From: Tepidanaerobacter syntrophicus
GTDB lineage: Bacteria; Bacillota; Thermosediminibacteria; Thermosediminibacterales; Tepidanaerobacteraceae
Reading direction: 5' to 3'
Assembly: GCF_001485475.2 (NCBI RefSeq)
Contig: NZ_DF977001.1
Location: 62,001-126,000, forward strand
DNA length: 64,000 bases
The notes beneath the pieces are model-generated. The model was not told the DNA's origin and ran no database searches. It saw only the letters and a list, made by a program, of their open reading frames with translations. This document shows, one piece after another, positions 26,879-36,967 of this stretch (position 1 is its first letter; every line of letters starts with the position of its first letter). The position numbers and the translations under genes were made by a program.

Positions 26879-28354
26879 CTAATTGCTCTTGTTGCTAATC
26901 CATTCTGCAGCTTTTCTCATACGCTCTACGGTCTTTTCTTTGCCCAAAAGGACGATTATGTCAAAAAGACCCGGCCCTACAGTTCTGCCGGTAATGGCAA
27001 GCCTTGTAGGGTGTATTATCTCTGAGGCTTTAAGACCCATTTCATCGGTTATACTTCTTAAAGCTTCTTCTGTTTTATCATGAGTAAAATCTTCTAGTTT
27101 TTCTAATGCCTCTGCACCCAGCATTAAAAGCTTCGCAGCGTTTTCTTTTGTAAAATGTTTTCTAACACCCTTTTCATCATACTCGGTTATATCTTTGAAG
27201 AAAAAAGCTATACCGTCCGCCAGTTCATCTAAGGTTTTGGCTCTGTCTCTGGAGATTTCAACTGTCTTTTTAATGTATTCAAAATTGTTTTTAGCATATT
27301 CTTCAGTAATAATACCCTTATTAATCATAAATGGTATTGTTTGCTCTGTTATATAATCTAAATCGAGTTCTCTCATATAATGGCCGTTTATCCACGCAAG
27401 CTTTTTCACGTCATAAATTGCAGCTGTCTTATTAACTCTTTCTAAGGTAAATTCTTTTATTGCTTTATCCATACCAAAGATTTCTTCTGTTCCTTCCGGC
27501 GACCAACCCAGCAGTGTCAGATAGTTTATAATCGCTTGTGCAAGATATCCTTGGTCTCTGAATTCTTCTACTGATGTTGCTCCATGTCGTTTACTAAGTT
27601 TACTGCGATCAGGTGCTAGTATCATGGGTAAGTGAGCAAACTGGGGAAGTTTGTATCCTAAAGCAAGATACGTTTGTATTTGTTTAGGAGTATTCGAAAG
27701 ATGTTCCTCTGCTCTTATAACATGACTTATCTTCATTGCGTTATCATCCACTACACAAGCAAAATTATATGTAGGAATACCATTGGATTTTACAATTATT
27801 AAATCATCTAAGGTGGAATTGTCAAATACTACTGTGCCGCGAATTAGATCTTCGACTACTGTCTGACCTTTTTCCGGCATTTTTAGTCTTATTGTATAAG
27901 CTCTTCCTTCATCTTCAAATTTTTTTCTTTCTTCCGGGGTAAGGTTTCGGCAGCGACCATCGTATCTGGGAGGCCTTCCGGCTTTAAGCGCAGCCTCTCT
28001 TCTTTCGGCAAGTTCTTCAGGCGTGCAGTAGCAATAATATGCTTTTCCTTCTGCAAGAAGTCTATCAACCTCTTTTTTATAAATGTCAAGGCGCTTTGAC
28101 TGAAAATAAGGTCCAAAAGGTCCACCTTTTTCAGGCCCTTCGTCCCAATCCAGGCCCAACCATTTTAATGAACGTATAATCTGATTGACAGATTCTTCTG
28201 TAGATCGCTCTGTATCAGTATCCTCTATTCTTAACACAAAAACTCCATTATTATGTCTTGCATAAAGCAAGTTAAAAAGCGCTGTCCGTGCGCCACCGAT
28301 ATGCAAACTTCCAGTGGGGCTCGGTGCAAATCTTACTCTTACGTTGTTTGACAT
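26879..28354 (-). CDS. gltX: Glutamyl-tRNA synthetase
   Basis: This 491-residue class I aminoacyl-tRNA synthetase has the HIGH-type motif in [19 protein letters not shown] and the KMSKS-type motif in SKLSKRHGA. It charges tRNA-Glu (and tRNA-Gln in organisms that use the amidotransferase route). The anticodon-binding C-terminus is complete. It is a single gene with an AGGAGTG ribosome site. Whether it is the discriminating or non-discriminating form cannot be judged by eye. Confidence 0.95.
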   Translation of the reverse strand: MSNNVRVRFAPSPTGSLHIGGARTALFNLLYARHNNGVFVLRIEDTDTERSTEESVNQIIRSLKWLGLDWDEGPEKGGPFGPYFQSKRLDIYKKEVDRLLAEGKAYYCYCTPEELAERREAALKAGRPPRYDGRCRNLTPEERKKFEDEGRAYTIRLKMPEKGQTVVEDLIRGTVVFDNSTLDDLIIVKSNGIPTYNFACVVDDNAMKISHVIRAEEHLSNTPKQIQTYLALGYKLPQFAHLPMILAPDRSKLSKRHGATSVEEFRDQGYLAQAIINYLTLLGWSPEGTEEIFGMDKAIKEFTLERVNKTAAIYDVKKLAWINGHYMRELDLDYITEQTIPFMINKGIITEEYAKNNFEYIKKTVEISRDRAKTLDELADGIAFFFKDITEYDEKGVRKHFTKENAAKLLMLGAEALEKLEDFTHDKTEEALRSITDEMGLKASEIIHPTRLAITGRTVGPGLFDIIVLLGKEKTVERMRKAAEWISNKSN

Positions 28355-28451
28355 AAAAACACTCCTATCTCAAGTAAATAGTGCTGGACAAAAAATTTAA
28401 TCGCTTAAAACAGTATAGCATTATAATTTATGCTTTACAAGAATTAGCTCT

Positions 28452-29639
28452 TTAGACTGTCAAATATCGCTTTACAATTTCATAGGCTTTTAGTAAAGGT
28501 ATATTGTTGTTTTTTGCAAGAATCTTCATATCTTCATACTCAGGTGCAGCTTTTATTGTTTCATCGCCGATTTTAGCTATTTTAACTTTAAGATTCCCTA
28601 AAGGGGTATTTATCTCTTCTATTTTTCTGGAAAGCTTTATACGACCTGCAAGTAATTCTCTTACTCCTAAAGTCGTGGTTTCTTTAAGTATTATCTGAGA
28701 TAAATGCTGTTTCTTATTTGGCGCGCAAAGACACGTAAGTTTTACGGCCGGCCTGCTTTTTTTCATTATTATCGGCGTTAAAAATACATCTAACGCTCCT
28801 TCCTGAAAAAGCCTTTCTATAATGGCTTCATATAATTGAGGGTTCATGTCGTCTATATTAGATTCTAATATAGCTACGGCATCTCTTTCCAAGCCCTCCG
28901 CATACTCGCTTTCCATTCGGTCAAGTTCCTTTAGCAGCACTGCTCTTAAAACATTTGGAGACTTTCTTTCGGCTTTTCCGAGCCCATAGCCGATTTTCTC
29001 AGGAATCCCTAAGGGCATGCTGCCAAATTTATCTACAAATATATTTAAAATAAGAGCACCTGTAGGTGTTGTAAATTCCCCTGCTTCTTCTCCAGAATAT
29101 ATAGGGATGCCTTCTAAAAGTTCTAAAGTAGCCGGTGCGGGCACAGGTAAGATACCATGGGCACAATTAACCGTCCCTGATCCTACATTTATGTGAGACG
29201 CATAAACCTTCGTGGGATTTAGCATACTTATAAGTGTACATGCTCCTACTATATCGACTATTGAATCGATGGCTCCTACTTCGTGAAAATGAATTTCCTC
29301 AGGAGGTTTTCCATGAACCTTACCCTCTGCTTTAGCCAATTTATAAAAAGCTTGCTTGCTCTTTTGTTTTATATCATACTCTAATGCGCTGCCATCGATT
29401 ATCGCATATATATCTAAAAGATTTCTGTGGGGGTGGTGTTCATGAGTTTTTACTACAACATCAGTTCCTGTAATCCCACCTTTTATTCCCTTTTTTATTT
29501 CTATGCTATATTCGTCATTTAAAGGAAGAGTCTGGAGTTGTCTTAAAAATCTTTCCTGATCGAGGCCTAAATCCAGCATAGCTCCTAAAAACATATCACC
29601 ACTTATGCCTGAAAAACAGTCCAGGTACAAAATTGACAC
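28452..29639 (-). CDS. larC: LarC, nickel insertion protein
   Basis: This 395-residue LarC is encoded as one continuous frame: LYLDCFSGISGDMFLGAMLDLG, EEIHFHEVGAIDSIVDIVGA, GSGTVNCAHGILPVPAPATLELL, and the C-terminal NIDDMNPQLYEAIIERLF domain. LarC inserts nickel into the pincer nucleotide cofactor (NPN) in a CTP-dependent step. In Lactiplantibacillus plantarum the protein needs a frameshift between larC1 and larC2; that is not needed here. GTG start, 2 bases after the larB stop, in a larE-larB-larC operon. Confidence 0.93.
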   Translation of the reverse strand: MSILYLDCFSGISGDMFLGAMLDLGLDQERFLRQLQTLPLNDEYSIEIKKGIKGGITGTDVVVKTHEHHPHRNLLDIYAIIDGSALEYDIKQKSKQAFYKLAKAEGKVHGKPPEEIHFHEVGAIDSIVDIVGACTLISMLNPTKVYASHINVGSGTVNCAHGILPVPAPATLELLEGIPIYSGEEAGEFTTPTGALILNIFVDKFGSMPLGIPEKIGYGLGKAERKSPNVLRAVLLKELDRMESEYAEGLERDAVAILESNIDDMNPQLYEAIIERLFQEGALDVFLTPIIMKKSRPAVKLTCLCAPNKKQHLSQIILKETTTLGVRELLAGRIKLSRKIEEINTPLGNLKVKIAKIGDETIKAAPEYEDMKILAKNNNIPLLKAYEIVKRYLTV

Positions 29640-29641
29640 AT

Positions 29642-30400
29642 TTATTCCTCCTTGTTGGCCAGCCGATTAATTTGGTGGGCTACATAAGCAGCACCAAAAC
29701 CGTTATCGATGTTTACTACAGAAATTCCGCCTGCACAGCTGTTGAGCATTGCAAGAAGAGCGGAAAGTCCTCCGAAATTTGCTCCATATCCAACACTTGT
29801 TGGAACAGCAACTACAGGTTTATCTACAAGGCCTCCGACTACACTAGCCAGTGCCCCTTCCATTCCGGCTACAACCACTATAACAGTAGCTGATTGAAGT
29901 GCATTCACGTTCATAAGCAACCGATGTATGCCAGCTACTCCCACATCATAAAGTCTTTCTACCGGGTTTCCAAAAAGTTCCGCAGTTACAGCAGCCTCTT
30001 CTGCAACAGGTATATCGGATGTGCCTGCTGTTACAACCGCGATTGTGCCTGTATTTTGGGGTACTTTTTCCCTTATAATGGCAAAAATTCGCGCATCCTC
30101 ATAATATTTTGCATCAGGTGCAATCATTTGGACATCGTGAAAGGTTTTAAGATCTGCTCGCGTGCCGATCACATTACTTCCGTTTTTTGCCATATGTCTT
30201 GCTATTTCTACAACTTGAGATGTGGTTTTACCTTGGCAGTATATTACTTCAGGTATTCCGCGCCTTAGCGCTCTATGGTTGTCGATTTTGGCAAAATCTA
30301 AATTTTCATATGGTAACTTTTTTAGCTTAAGCATCACATCTTCGGTTGTAAGTTTGCCTGTCCTTAGCTTTTCTAATAACTCCCTTAATTTTTCTTCCAA
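29642..30400 (-). CDS. larB: LarB, NaAD carboxylase/hydrolase for the nickel-pincer cofactor
   Basis: This 252-residue PurE-like protein has GIPEVIYCQGKT, GTRADLKTF, TAGTSDIPVAEEAAVTAELFG and VVAGMEGALASVVGGLVDKPVVAVPTSVGYG. LarB carboxylates nicotinic acid adenine dinucleotide and releases AMP, the first step in building the nickel-pincer cofactor of lactate racemase and relatives. It starts with TTG, overlapping the larE 3' end by 16 bases. Confidence 0.93.
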   Translation of the reverse strand: MEEKLRELLEKLRTGKLTTEDVMLKLKKLPYENLDFAKIDNHRALRRGIPEVIYCQGKTTSQVVEIARHMAKNGSNVIGTRADLKTFHDVQMIAPDAKYYEDARIFAIIREKVPQNTGTIAVVTAGTSDIPVAEEAAVTAELFGNPVERLYDVGVAGIHRLLMNVNALQSATVIVVVAGMEGALASVVGGLVDKPVVAVPTSVGYGANFGGLSALLAMLNSCAGGISVVNIDNGFGAAYVAHQINRLANKEE

Positions 30401-31221
30401 AATAGCTTGTCCTCCTCTTTTAGCTCATCATTCATGCTTCCGATTCTATATCCGTCAAGATCTATTGTTACATATTTAAAGCCGAGCCGTCGAAACTCAT
30501 GAGTTATTTTATCACGAAAATTTCTTTCTAAAAACTTGTTTATTTCTTCGGGCAGCACTTCTATTCGTGCCAAATCCCCATGACTGCGAACGCGGAATTG
30601 CCCAAAGCCTTCAGCGCTCAATATTTCTTCTGCATCCGAGACTCTTTTTATTTTTTCTAAAGTAATCTTTTCACCATAAGGAATTCTCGAAAAGAGGCAG
30701 GCAGCAGAAGGTTTGTTCCATGTAGAAAGCTTTAGTTTTTTTGAAGCTTCGCGAATTTCTTCCTTTGTTAAACCGGCTGACTTTAACGGGCTTTTAATTC
30801 CAATCTCCTCAATAGCCTTCATACCAGGCCTGAAATCTGCTGTATCGCTTATATTAGAACCTTCTACTACGTTATCATAACCTCTACTGCTTGCAGCAGA
30901 AATTATAACTGATAAGAGCTTTTTCTTGCAGTAATAGCAGCGATTCGGCGGGTTATTTGCAACATCAGGAATATCTAAAACGGTTAATTTGACAATTTTA
31001 TGTTGCAAGCCAAGTTCTTTTGTGAATCTTCGAGACTCTTCCAAATCTTTTTTTGAAAGCCCTTCAAAATCAGCAGTTATTGCAAGCACATTATTTTTTC
31101 CAAGCGTATCTGTGCACATCCTTAGTAAAAAGGCGCTGTCTGTGCCACCTGAAAACGCAACCGCTAAGCGCTTTAATGCTTGAATTTCATCTTTTAGCCG
31201 ATCTATTTTTTGTTCTAGCAT
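30385..31221 (-). CDS. larE: LarE, sulfur transferase for the nickel-pincer cofactor
   Basis: This 278-residue PP-loop ATPase has AVAFSGGTDSAFLL at the N-terminus, a PNRCYYCKKKL segment, EGSNISDTADFRPG and KPSAACLFSRIPYG. LarE adenylates the LarB product and adds sulfur. In the L. plantarum enzyme a single Cys is sacrificed; the Cys in SAACLFSR sits in the comparable region. First gene of larE-larB-larC. No larA is in the window. Confidence 0.92.
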   Translation of the reverse strand: MLEQKIDRLKDEIQALKRLAVAFSGGTDSAFLLRMCTDTLGKNNVLAITADFEGLSKKDLEESRRFTKELGLQHKIVKLTVLDIPDVANNPPNRCYYCKKKLLSVIISAASSRGYDNVVEGSNISDTADFRPGMKAIEEIGIKSPLKSAGLTKEEIREASKKLKLSTWNKPSAACLFSRIPYGEKITLEKIKRVSDAEEILSAEGFGQFRVRSHGDLARIEVLPEEINKFLERNFRDKITHEFRRLGFKYVTIDLDGYRIGSMNDELKEEDKLFWKKN

Positions 31222-31239
31222 TTATTTGCTCCTTCATTT

Positions 31240-33447
31240 TTATGTAGGATATATTCCGCAGGAAAATTCTTCAATTATCCTATCGCTCAAATGTCCATAA
31301 CGTTTTAGTGCTCTGTTATTTTGTATAGATAGTGTCAAGGCCTGTTTGCTGCCTACCAACACAAGCAATCTTTTAGCTCTCGTAACCGCTGTATACAATA
31401 GATTTCGCTGAAGCATTACATAGTGGGACGTAGTTATCGGTATTATAACCGCCGGAAATTCACTCCCCTGGCTCTTGTGGACGGAAAGGGCATATGCAAG
31501 ATTCAACTCTTCAATTTCCTGTCCGCAATATGTTACATTCTTTTCTTGTTGAATATCCTGAAATGTAACAGTAACTATATCATCATCCTCATCAATATTC
31601 GTTATGCGGCCTAAATCGCCGTTGAAAACCTCTTTCTCATAATTGTTTTTAATCTGCATAACCTTATCGCCTTCCCGAAAAAGCTGTCCATGGTATTTGC
31701 ATTCTTTTTTGGAGGTAGAAGGCGGATTTAAAATATGCTGCAGGCGCTCATTTAAATTTATTACGCCCACAATGCCTTTTTTCATTGGTGTCAGAATTTG
31801 AATATCCTCAAAAGGATCGAAATTTCCATAGTTAGGAAGTCTTTCTTTAACCATTTCAAGTATTGTCTCTAAAATGTCCTCAGGGGAAAGCACCTGTTCA
31901 AAAAAGAAATCTTTGTCTTTTACGTTAAGATACGGAAAATACCCCTTATTTATCCTATGGGCATTTACAACGATCATGCTTTCCTGTGCCTGTCTAAATA
32001 TCTCATCTAGGACTACTGTCGAAATCTTATCACTTTCAATAATTTCTTTTAAAACACTGCCCGGTCCCACCGATGGAAGCTGGTCTTTATCTCCTACTAA
32101 GATAAGGCGGGCTCCCGGTTTTACGGCAGACAGCAGATGATACATAAGAGTTATGTCTACCATTGACATTTCATCAACTATAATTACGTCTTCCTCCAAA
32201 AGACTTTCCTGATTTTTCCCAAAGGCCATGGCACCATGTTCAAATGCATTATATTCAAGTAACCTGTGGATTGTTTTTGCTTCTTTACCGGTAGCTTCTG
32301 CCATGCGTTTTGCAGCTCTGCCTGTAGGCGCAGCAAGGGCTGCTTTAAGTTTGTGTTTTTCAAAGAACTTAAGTAAGCTCTGAATTGTAGTAGTCTTTCC
32401 TGTTCCAGGCCCCCCTGTTATTACAATTACGCCATTTTGTGCAGCTTTTTCCAAGGCTTCGCGCTGGCGCTTGGCAAGTTGGATTTTGCACAACTTTTCT
32501 ATTTCATTTATAGTTTCGTCCGTTATTTCAAGGGGTTTGTCTATCATTTGGGCAAGTAAAAAAAGTTTACGCGCTATAGATTTTTCCAAATAATAAAAAG
32601 CAGCCAGGTATACCTCACTGCTACCCCAGCTTCTATCGATAACAATTTCTTCTTTTTCTTCTAATGCTAAAAGCGGCTGATTTAAAAGTTCACTTTCAAC
32701 TCCCAATAATTCTGAGGTTTTATAAAGCAGTTTATCGGCAGGAAGAAAGACATGGCCTTCATCAGCTGCCTTGAGCAATGTATATTTTAAACCTGCTTCT
32801 AAGCGCTCCATAGAGTTATTTTCTATGCCCATCTTTTGAGCAATGTAATCAGCTGTTTTAAAACCTATACCCTCTACTTCGTCAGCCAGACGATACGGAT
32901 TTTCCTTTAAAACCTGAGTTGCTTTCTCCTTATATTTTTTATATATCTTTACGGCTACAGCCGGTCCAATACCATATTGCTGTAAAAACAGCATAATATC
33001 CCGAATTTCCCGTTGTTCTTCATAGGATTTAGTTATCATATTCAATTTTTTTTCACCAATACCGGGAATTTTTAAAAGTTCATCAGGATAACTATTCAAG
33101 ATCTCAAGGGTTTTTTCGCCAAATTCATCGACGATCCTTTTAGCCGTAGCAGGACCTATCCCCTTAATTGCTCCGGAGGCTAAATATTTTTCTATGTCAT
33201 TTATTGTAGCCGGCGTAATTACCTCATAAAATTCAGTTTTAAACTGGTAACCGTAATCTTTATGAAGTATCCAATCCCCCTTCAGCTTTAGCCTCTCTCC
33301 TGTTTCAAGGCAATGAAAATATCCCACTGCCGTAACTGTTTCATCTTTATAATCCTCGTTATCGTTTACGGAAAATTTTATAACGGAAAAGCCGTCTTTC
33401 TCGTTGTAATATGTAATTCTCTCAACTATACCACTTAATTCGATCAT
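31240..33447 (-). CDS. recD2: RecD2-type ATP-dependent DNA helicase
   Basis: This SF1B helicase of about 735 residues has an N-terminal OB-like region, tandem helix-hairpin-helix segments (GIGPATAKRIVDEFG, IPGIGEKKLNMI, VEGIGFKTADYIA), Walker A GGPGTGKTTT, Walker B VDEMSMVD, and the C-terminal VHKSQGSEFPAVI and LLYTAVTRAK motifs. It is the RecBC-independent 5'-3' helicase linked to DNA repair in Firmicutes. The ATG at 33447 has a GGAG site; the GTG at 33456 lies within that site. Confidence 0.93.
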   Translation of the reverse strand: MIELSGIVERITYYNEKDGFSVIKFSVNDNEDYKDETVTAVGYFHCLETGERLKLKGDWILHKDYGYQFKTEFYEVITPATINDIEKYLASGAIKGIGPATAKRIVDEFGEKTLEILNSYPDELLKIPGIGEKKLNMITKSYEEQREIRDIMLFLQQYGIGPAVAVKIYKKYKEKATQVLKENPYRLADEVEGIGFKTADYIAQKMGIENNSMERLEAGLKYTLLKAADEGHVFLPADKLLYKTSELLGVESELLNQPLLALEEKEEIVIDRSWGSSEVYLAAFYYLEKSIARKLFLLAQMIDKPLEITDETINEIEKLCKIQLAKRQREALEKAAQNGVIVITGGPGTGKTTTIQSLLKFFEKHKLKAALAAPTGRAAKRMAEATGKEAKTIHRLLEYNAFEHGAMAFGKNQESLLEEDVIIVDEMSMVDITLMYHLLSAVKPGARLILVGDKDQLPSVGPGSVLKEIIESDKISTVVLDEIFRQAQESMIVVNAHRINKGYFPYLNVKDKDFFFEQVLSPEDILETILEMVKERLPNYGNFDPFEDIQILTPMKKGIVGVINLNERLQHILNPPSTSKKECKYHGQLFREGDKVMQIKNNYEKEVFNGDLGRITNIDEDDDIVTVTFQDIQQEKNVTYCGQEIEELNLAYALSVHKSQGSEFPAVIIPITTSHYVMLQRNLLYTAVTRAKRLLVLVGSKQALTLSIQNNRALKRYGHLSDRIIEEFSCGIYPT

Positions 33448-33587
33448 TGACTGCACTCCAAAATGTTTTTACGTAAATGCTGCTTATTCTCAGCCTCTGG
33501 TTTATTTTAGCATTTTTTGAATATACCTGCAACTACCGGAAAATCAACGTCATAAAAGGCCGGCTTTTAAAATGTTTTAATTGAGAT

Positions 33588-33613
33588 AAAAAAAGACCCT
33601 TGCTTTCAGGGCC
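33588..33613 (-). terminator. Terminator after degU
   Basis: The minus-strand stem GGCCCT / AGGGTC (one G-U pair) is followed by a run of seven T. It lies within the 325-base gap between recD2 and degU, which otherwise shows no gene. Confidence 0.65.
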
Positions 33614-33772
33614 TCGCCATGAAAGAAGGGGGGCTTAAAACTAAGGGTAAATCATTTAAGAAGAAATAGGGCTTTCATGTTTTTATTATAAGCTTAATTA
33701 GCAAAAATTGGTATATCTCTGTTGCCCTATTTTATTAGGCTTTTAGGCCTATATCTCTGTATATACAGTAGC

Positions 33773-34420
33773 CTAAACAAGACCGTTTTTTATAGCAAAG
33801 ACAGCTGCTTGGGTTCTGTCCATAAGATCCAATTTGTGCAAAATGCTACTTACGTGGTTTTTTACTGTTTTCTCGCTTATACCAAGAGCGGCAGATATTT
33901 CTCTATTGCTCATTCCTTTGGATATATGTATTAAAACTTCTCTTTCTCTTGCTGTAAGATTTCTTTTAAGATCATGATTTGATAATGGCTGTGTTAAACG
34001 ATTGTATTCTGCCACTAGCGCCCTTGTCAAGTTTGGCTGTATGTAAGTTTCACCTCGGCTGGCGCTTCGCACGGCTGAAATGAGGCCTTGAGGCTCTATG
34101 TCTTTAAGGACGTATCCTGATATCCCTAACTTTAGCAATTCAAGAAGATACTCCTTGTCATCATATATTGTCAAAATAACTATTTGGGAAGTCGAGTTTT
34201 TTTCCTTTAATGATTTTGTCACTTCTATCCCGTTTAGCTTAGGCATATTTATATCCAAAAGAAGCACTTGTGGCTTTCTAGTAATAACTTTTTCAACAGC
34301 TTCAAGGCCGTCAGAAGCTTCATCTATTACCTCGATATCATCTTCCATCTCCAAAATTTTTTTTAGGCCTTTTCTCATCAAAACATGGTCGTCAGCTAAT
34401 ATAACAGTAATTTTTTCCAA
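33773..34420 (-). CDS. degU: DegU-like response regulator
   Basis: This 215-residue NarL/FixJ-type regulator has a receiver domain with acidic pocket ADDH, phosphoacceptor Asp in VLLLDINMPKLNG and Lys in VLKDIEP, and a C-terminal LuxR HTH (LTAREREVLIHISKGMSNREISAALGISEKTVKNHVSSILHKL). It is the partner of the adjacent DegS-like kinase. The frame opens at 34438 with ATGGAGGAG, which is really the ribosome site; the TTG at 34420, nine bases on, is the likely start. Confidence 0.9.
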   Translation of the reverse strand: MEKITVILADDHVLMRKGLKKILEMEDDIEVIDEASDGLEAVEKVITRKPQVLLLDINMPKLNGIEVTKSLKEKNSTSQIVILTIYDDKEYLLELLKLGISGYVLKDIEPQGLISAVRSASRGETYIQPNLTRALVAEYNRLTQPLSNHDLKRNLTAREREVLIHISKGMSNREISAALGISEKTVKNHVSSILHKLDLMDRTQAAVFAIKNGLV

Positions 34421-34440
34421 AAACAAACACTCCTCCATAA

Positions 34441-35592
34441 TTAGTTGCCAAATGGAATACTTACAAATACTTTTGTCCCCTGACCAGGTTTAGACTCAAT
34501 ATTGAAAGAACCATCTACCAGGGCAATTCGTTCTTTTATTGTCATAATGCCAAAATGTTGCCGTGACTCCTTATTTGAATTTTCCTGATTTATCTCAAAG
34601 CCAATTCCGTCGTCTGTTACTGCAAGATTTACTCTTCCATCGCTAAACTCCAGCTTTACATAACAATTTTTTGCGCAAGAATGCTTCTTTACATTTGTAA
34701 GTATTTCTTGCAAAACCCTAAAAATAGTAATTTCAACATCGGGATTGAGTCTCATTCTATCCCCAAAAAACCGAAACTCTGTTCTTATCCCGGTTTCCTC
34801 TTGAAATTCTTCGCAGTACCTGCTTATTGCGGCTCTTAAGCCTAAATCATCTAAAGAAGACGGCCTTAAATTGAAAATAATTTTTCTAAGCTCCTGCAAA
34901 GATGCTCTTACAACCTCCTTGAGTTTTTCAAGTTCCTTTTTAGCTTCATTCAGGTCTTTCTCCATAACTCTTTCGCAAATTTCTGCCTGTATAACTACAT
35001 TTGCAAGCGTTTGAGCCGGGCCATCGTGGATATCTCGAGCTACCCGCTGCCGCTCTTCTTCCTGTGCCTTTATTATTTGAGCCGCCAGACTTCGCCGCTC
35101 ATTAATATCTGCCAGTTGGCTCGACATTTCCTTTAAATCGCCCTTTAAGAATCCTAAAGCTACTCCTAGCTGCATTACTAAATGCTCAGATTGATTCAAA
35201 ATATTGAGCATACTTCTTAAATTGCGTTCAAGATCATTTCGCTTTTCTCTAAGCTGTATCTCTTTTTGGCGCTCTATAGAAAGTTGTATTTGAATATTTT
35301 TCGCTTCTTCATAGGCAGCTTTAATGTCTTCTTCCGAATACTTTTCGAAATCTCGGCTTACCGTCATTAATTTAAATTTAGCAGCTCGCTCAAGTTTTAC
35401 TAGATTGTCTACTCTTTCAATAACTTCCTTTACTTGAATCTTTAGCTCTGCAAGTTCGTTTTCCAAGCGTTCGCATTCTTGCTTTGCATGCTCAAATATG
35501 CTAAAAATTTCTTTTTGACTTTTCTCGATTGTTTCAATGGTGTTATTTAGTATTTTATTTAGATATTCTGCATTTAATTTTGATTTATTCAT
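34441..35592 (-). CDS. degS: DegS-like sensor histidine kinase
   Basis: This 383-residue cytoplasmic kinase has a long coiled-coil DegS sensor region (about 1-170) and then HisKA_3 and HATPase_c domains. The phospho-accepting His is in QRVARDIHDGPAQTLANVV. The ATP lid has DDGIGFEINQE and HFGIMTIKERIALVDG. No membrane segment is present. ATG 35592, with GGAG before it, matches the usual start (MNKSKLNAEYL); the longer frame to 35700 is not needed. Downstream degU follows after 20 bases. Confidence 0.9.
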   Translation of the reverse strand: MNKSKLNAEYLNKILNNTIETIEKSQKEIFSIFEHAKQECERLENELAELKIQVKEVIERVDNLVKLERAAKFKLMTVSRDFEKYSEEDIKAAYEEAKNIQIQLSIERQKEIQLREKRNDLERNLRSMLNILNQSEHLVMQLGVALGFLKGDLKEMSSQLADINERRSLAAQIIKAQEEERQRVARDIHDGPAQTLANVVIQAEICERVMEKDLNEAKKELEKLKEVVRASLQELRKIIFNLRPSSLDDLGLRAAISRYCEEFQEETGIRTEFRFFGDRMRLNPDVEITIFRVLQEILTNVKKHSCAKNCYVKLEFSDGRVNLAVTDDGIGFEINQENSNKESRQHFGIMTIKERIALVDGSFNIESKPGQGTKVFVSIPFGN

Positions 35593-35730
35593 GGCAAACT
35601 CCAAAAATTTATAAAATAGTTTATGTCTGCTGTATATATTCGCTAAAATATACGAATATCCCTGCTTCAATAATAATTTAACGTTTAATTTTGGCCCCAA
35701 TCTAAGTAGATTAAAATATATCGAGTAAAA

Positions 35731-35752
35731 AGCAGCCTTTTTAAAGGCTGCT
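35731..35752 (-). terminator. Terminator overlapping the end of metK
   Basis: The stem AGCAGCCTTT (35731-35740) with AAAGGCTGCT (35743-35752) is followed on the minus strand by TTTTTACTCG. The metK stop codon (35741-35743) falls in the loop, so the last codons of metK form half of the stem. Confidence 0.85.
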
Positions 35753-36937
35753 TGCTTGTGCTTTTAATATGTCAACTTTATCTAATTTTTCCCAAGATAA
35801 ATCTAATTCTTCTCTTCCAAAGTGTCCATATGCCGCAACTTGTTTATAGATTGGTTTTCTCAAATCTAGGTCTCTTATGATGGCTCCGGGGCGAAGATCA
35901 AAATTTTGTACAACCAGCTTTTCTATCTCTTCATCCGGCAAAATGCCTGTGCCAAAGGTATCAATCATCACAGAAACCGGTTTTGCAACACCTATTGCAT
36001 AGGCCAGCTGAATCTCGCATTTAGAAGCAAGGCCTGCTCCTACAATATTTTTAGCTACGTAACGGGCAGCGTAAGATGCAGAACGGTCTACCTTAGTCGG
36101 ATCCTTTCCTGAAAAAGAACCGCCGCCATGCCGTGAGTAGCCGCCATATGTATCAACTATGATTTTACGGCCTGTAAGGCCTGAATCTCCATGAGGCCCG
36201 CCGACTACAAACCTGCCGGTAGGATTAATAAAAATTTGTGTTTTATTGTCCATAAGATGGGCTGGAATAATCTTTTTTATAACTTCTTCTATAATTCCCT
36301 CTTGAAGGGTTAAAAGCTTAACCGAAGAACTGTGCTGCGCCGAGACCACTATTTTGTCCACCCTTACAGGTTTTGAATTTTCGTATTGAACCGTTACCTG
36401 AGTCTTTCCGTCGGGCCTTAGAAAAGGAAGCACATCATTTTTCCTGACTTCAGCTAACTTGCGAGCTAGTTTATGTGCAAGAGAAATAGGCATCGGCATA
36501 AGTTCCGGCGTTTCATCTACGGCAAAGCCAAACATCATTCCCTGATCTCCGGCACCGATTTTTTCAAGTTCGTCTGCAGCACCTTCTTTTTCACGCGCCT
36601 CATAAGCACAGTTAACGCCCATGGCAATGTCAGGGGACTGCTCTTTTATGCTTGTAATAACCGCACAGGTATCGCAATCAAAACCGAATTTTGCTCTCGT
36701 ATATCCTATTTCTCTTATAGTTTCGCGAGTAATACTGGGAATATCAACGTAACAATCCGTAGTAATTTCGCCAATAACCAGCGCTAAACCTGTAGTTGCA
36801 GCAACTTCGCAAGCAACTCTTGCCTGCGGATCATTTGCAATAATGGAATCAAGGATAGCATCAGCTATCTGATCACAAACTTTATCCGGGTGTCCCTCTG
36901 TTACTGATTCTGAAGTAAATAAGAAATTTTTCCCCAT
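35741..36937 (-). CDS. metK: S-adenosylmethionine synthetase
   Basis: This 398-residue MetK is complete: [24 protein letters not shown], the [12 protein letters not shown] loop, and the [19 protein letters not shown]-like P-loop region (here [16 protein letters not shown]). It makes AdoMet from methionine and ATP. No SAM riboswitch was recognised in the 30 bases between this gene and the one upstream. Any leader would have to lie before the HEAT-like gene. Confidence 0.96.
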   Translation of the reverse strand: MGKNFLFTSESVTEGHPDKVCDQIADAILDSIIANDPQARVACEVAATTGLALVIGEITTDCYVDIPSITRETIREIGYTRAKFGFDCDTCAVITSIKEQSPDIAMGVNCAYEAREKEGAADELEKIGAGDQGMMFGFAVDETPELMPMPISLAHKLARKLAEVRKNDVLPFLRPDGKTQVTVQYENSKPVRVDKIVVSAQHSSSVKLLTLQEGIIEEVIKKIIPAHLMDNKTQIFINPTGRFVVGGPHGDSGLTGRKIIVDTYGGYSRHGGGSFSGKDPTKVDRSASYAARYVAKNIVGAGLASKCEIQLAYAIGVAKPVSVMIDTFGTGILPDEEIEKLVVQNFDLRPGAIIRDLDLRKPIYKQVAAYGHFGREELDLSWEKLDKVDILKAQASSL

Positions 36938-36967
36938 TTTATACCTCCTCGTTGTTTATCTTCTCTT

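Noticed and set aside
36938-36967. SAM riboswitch before metK
   Set aside because: Only 30 bases separate metK from the gene upstream, too short for the structure.
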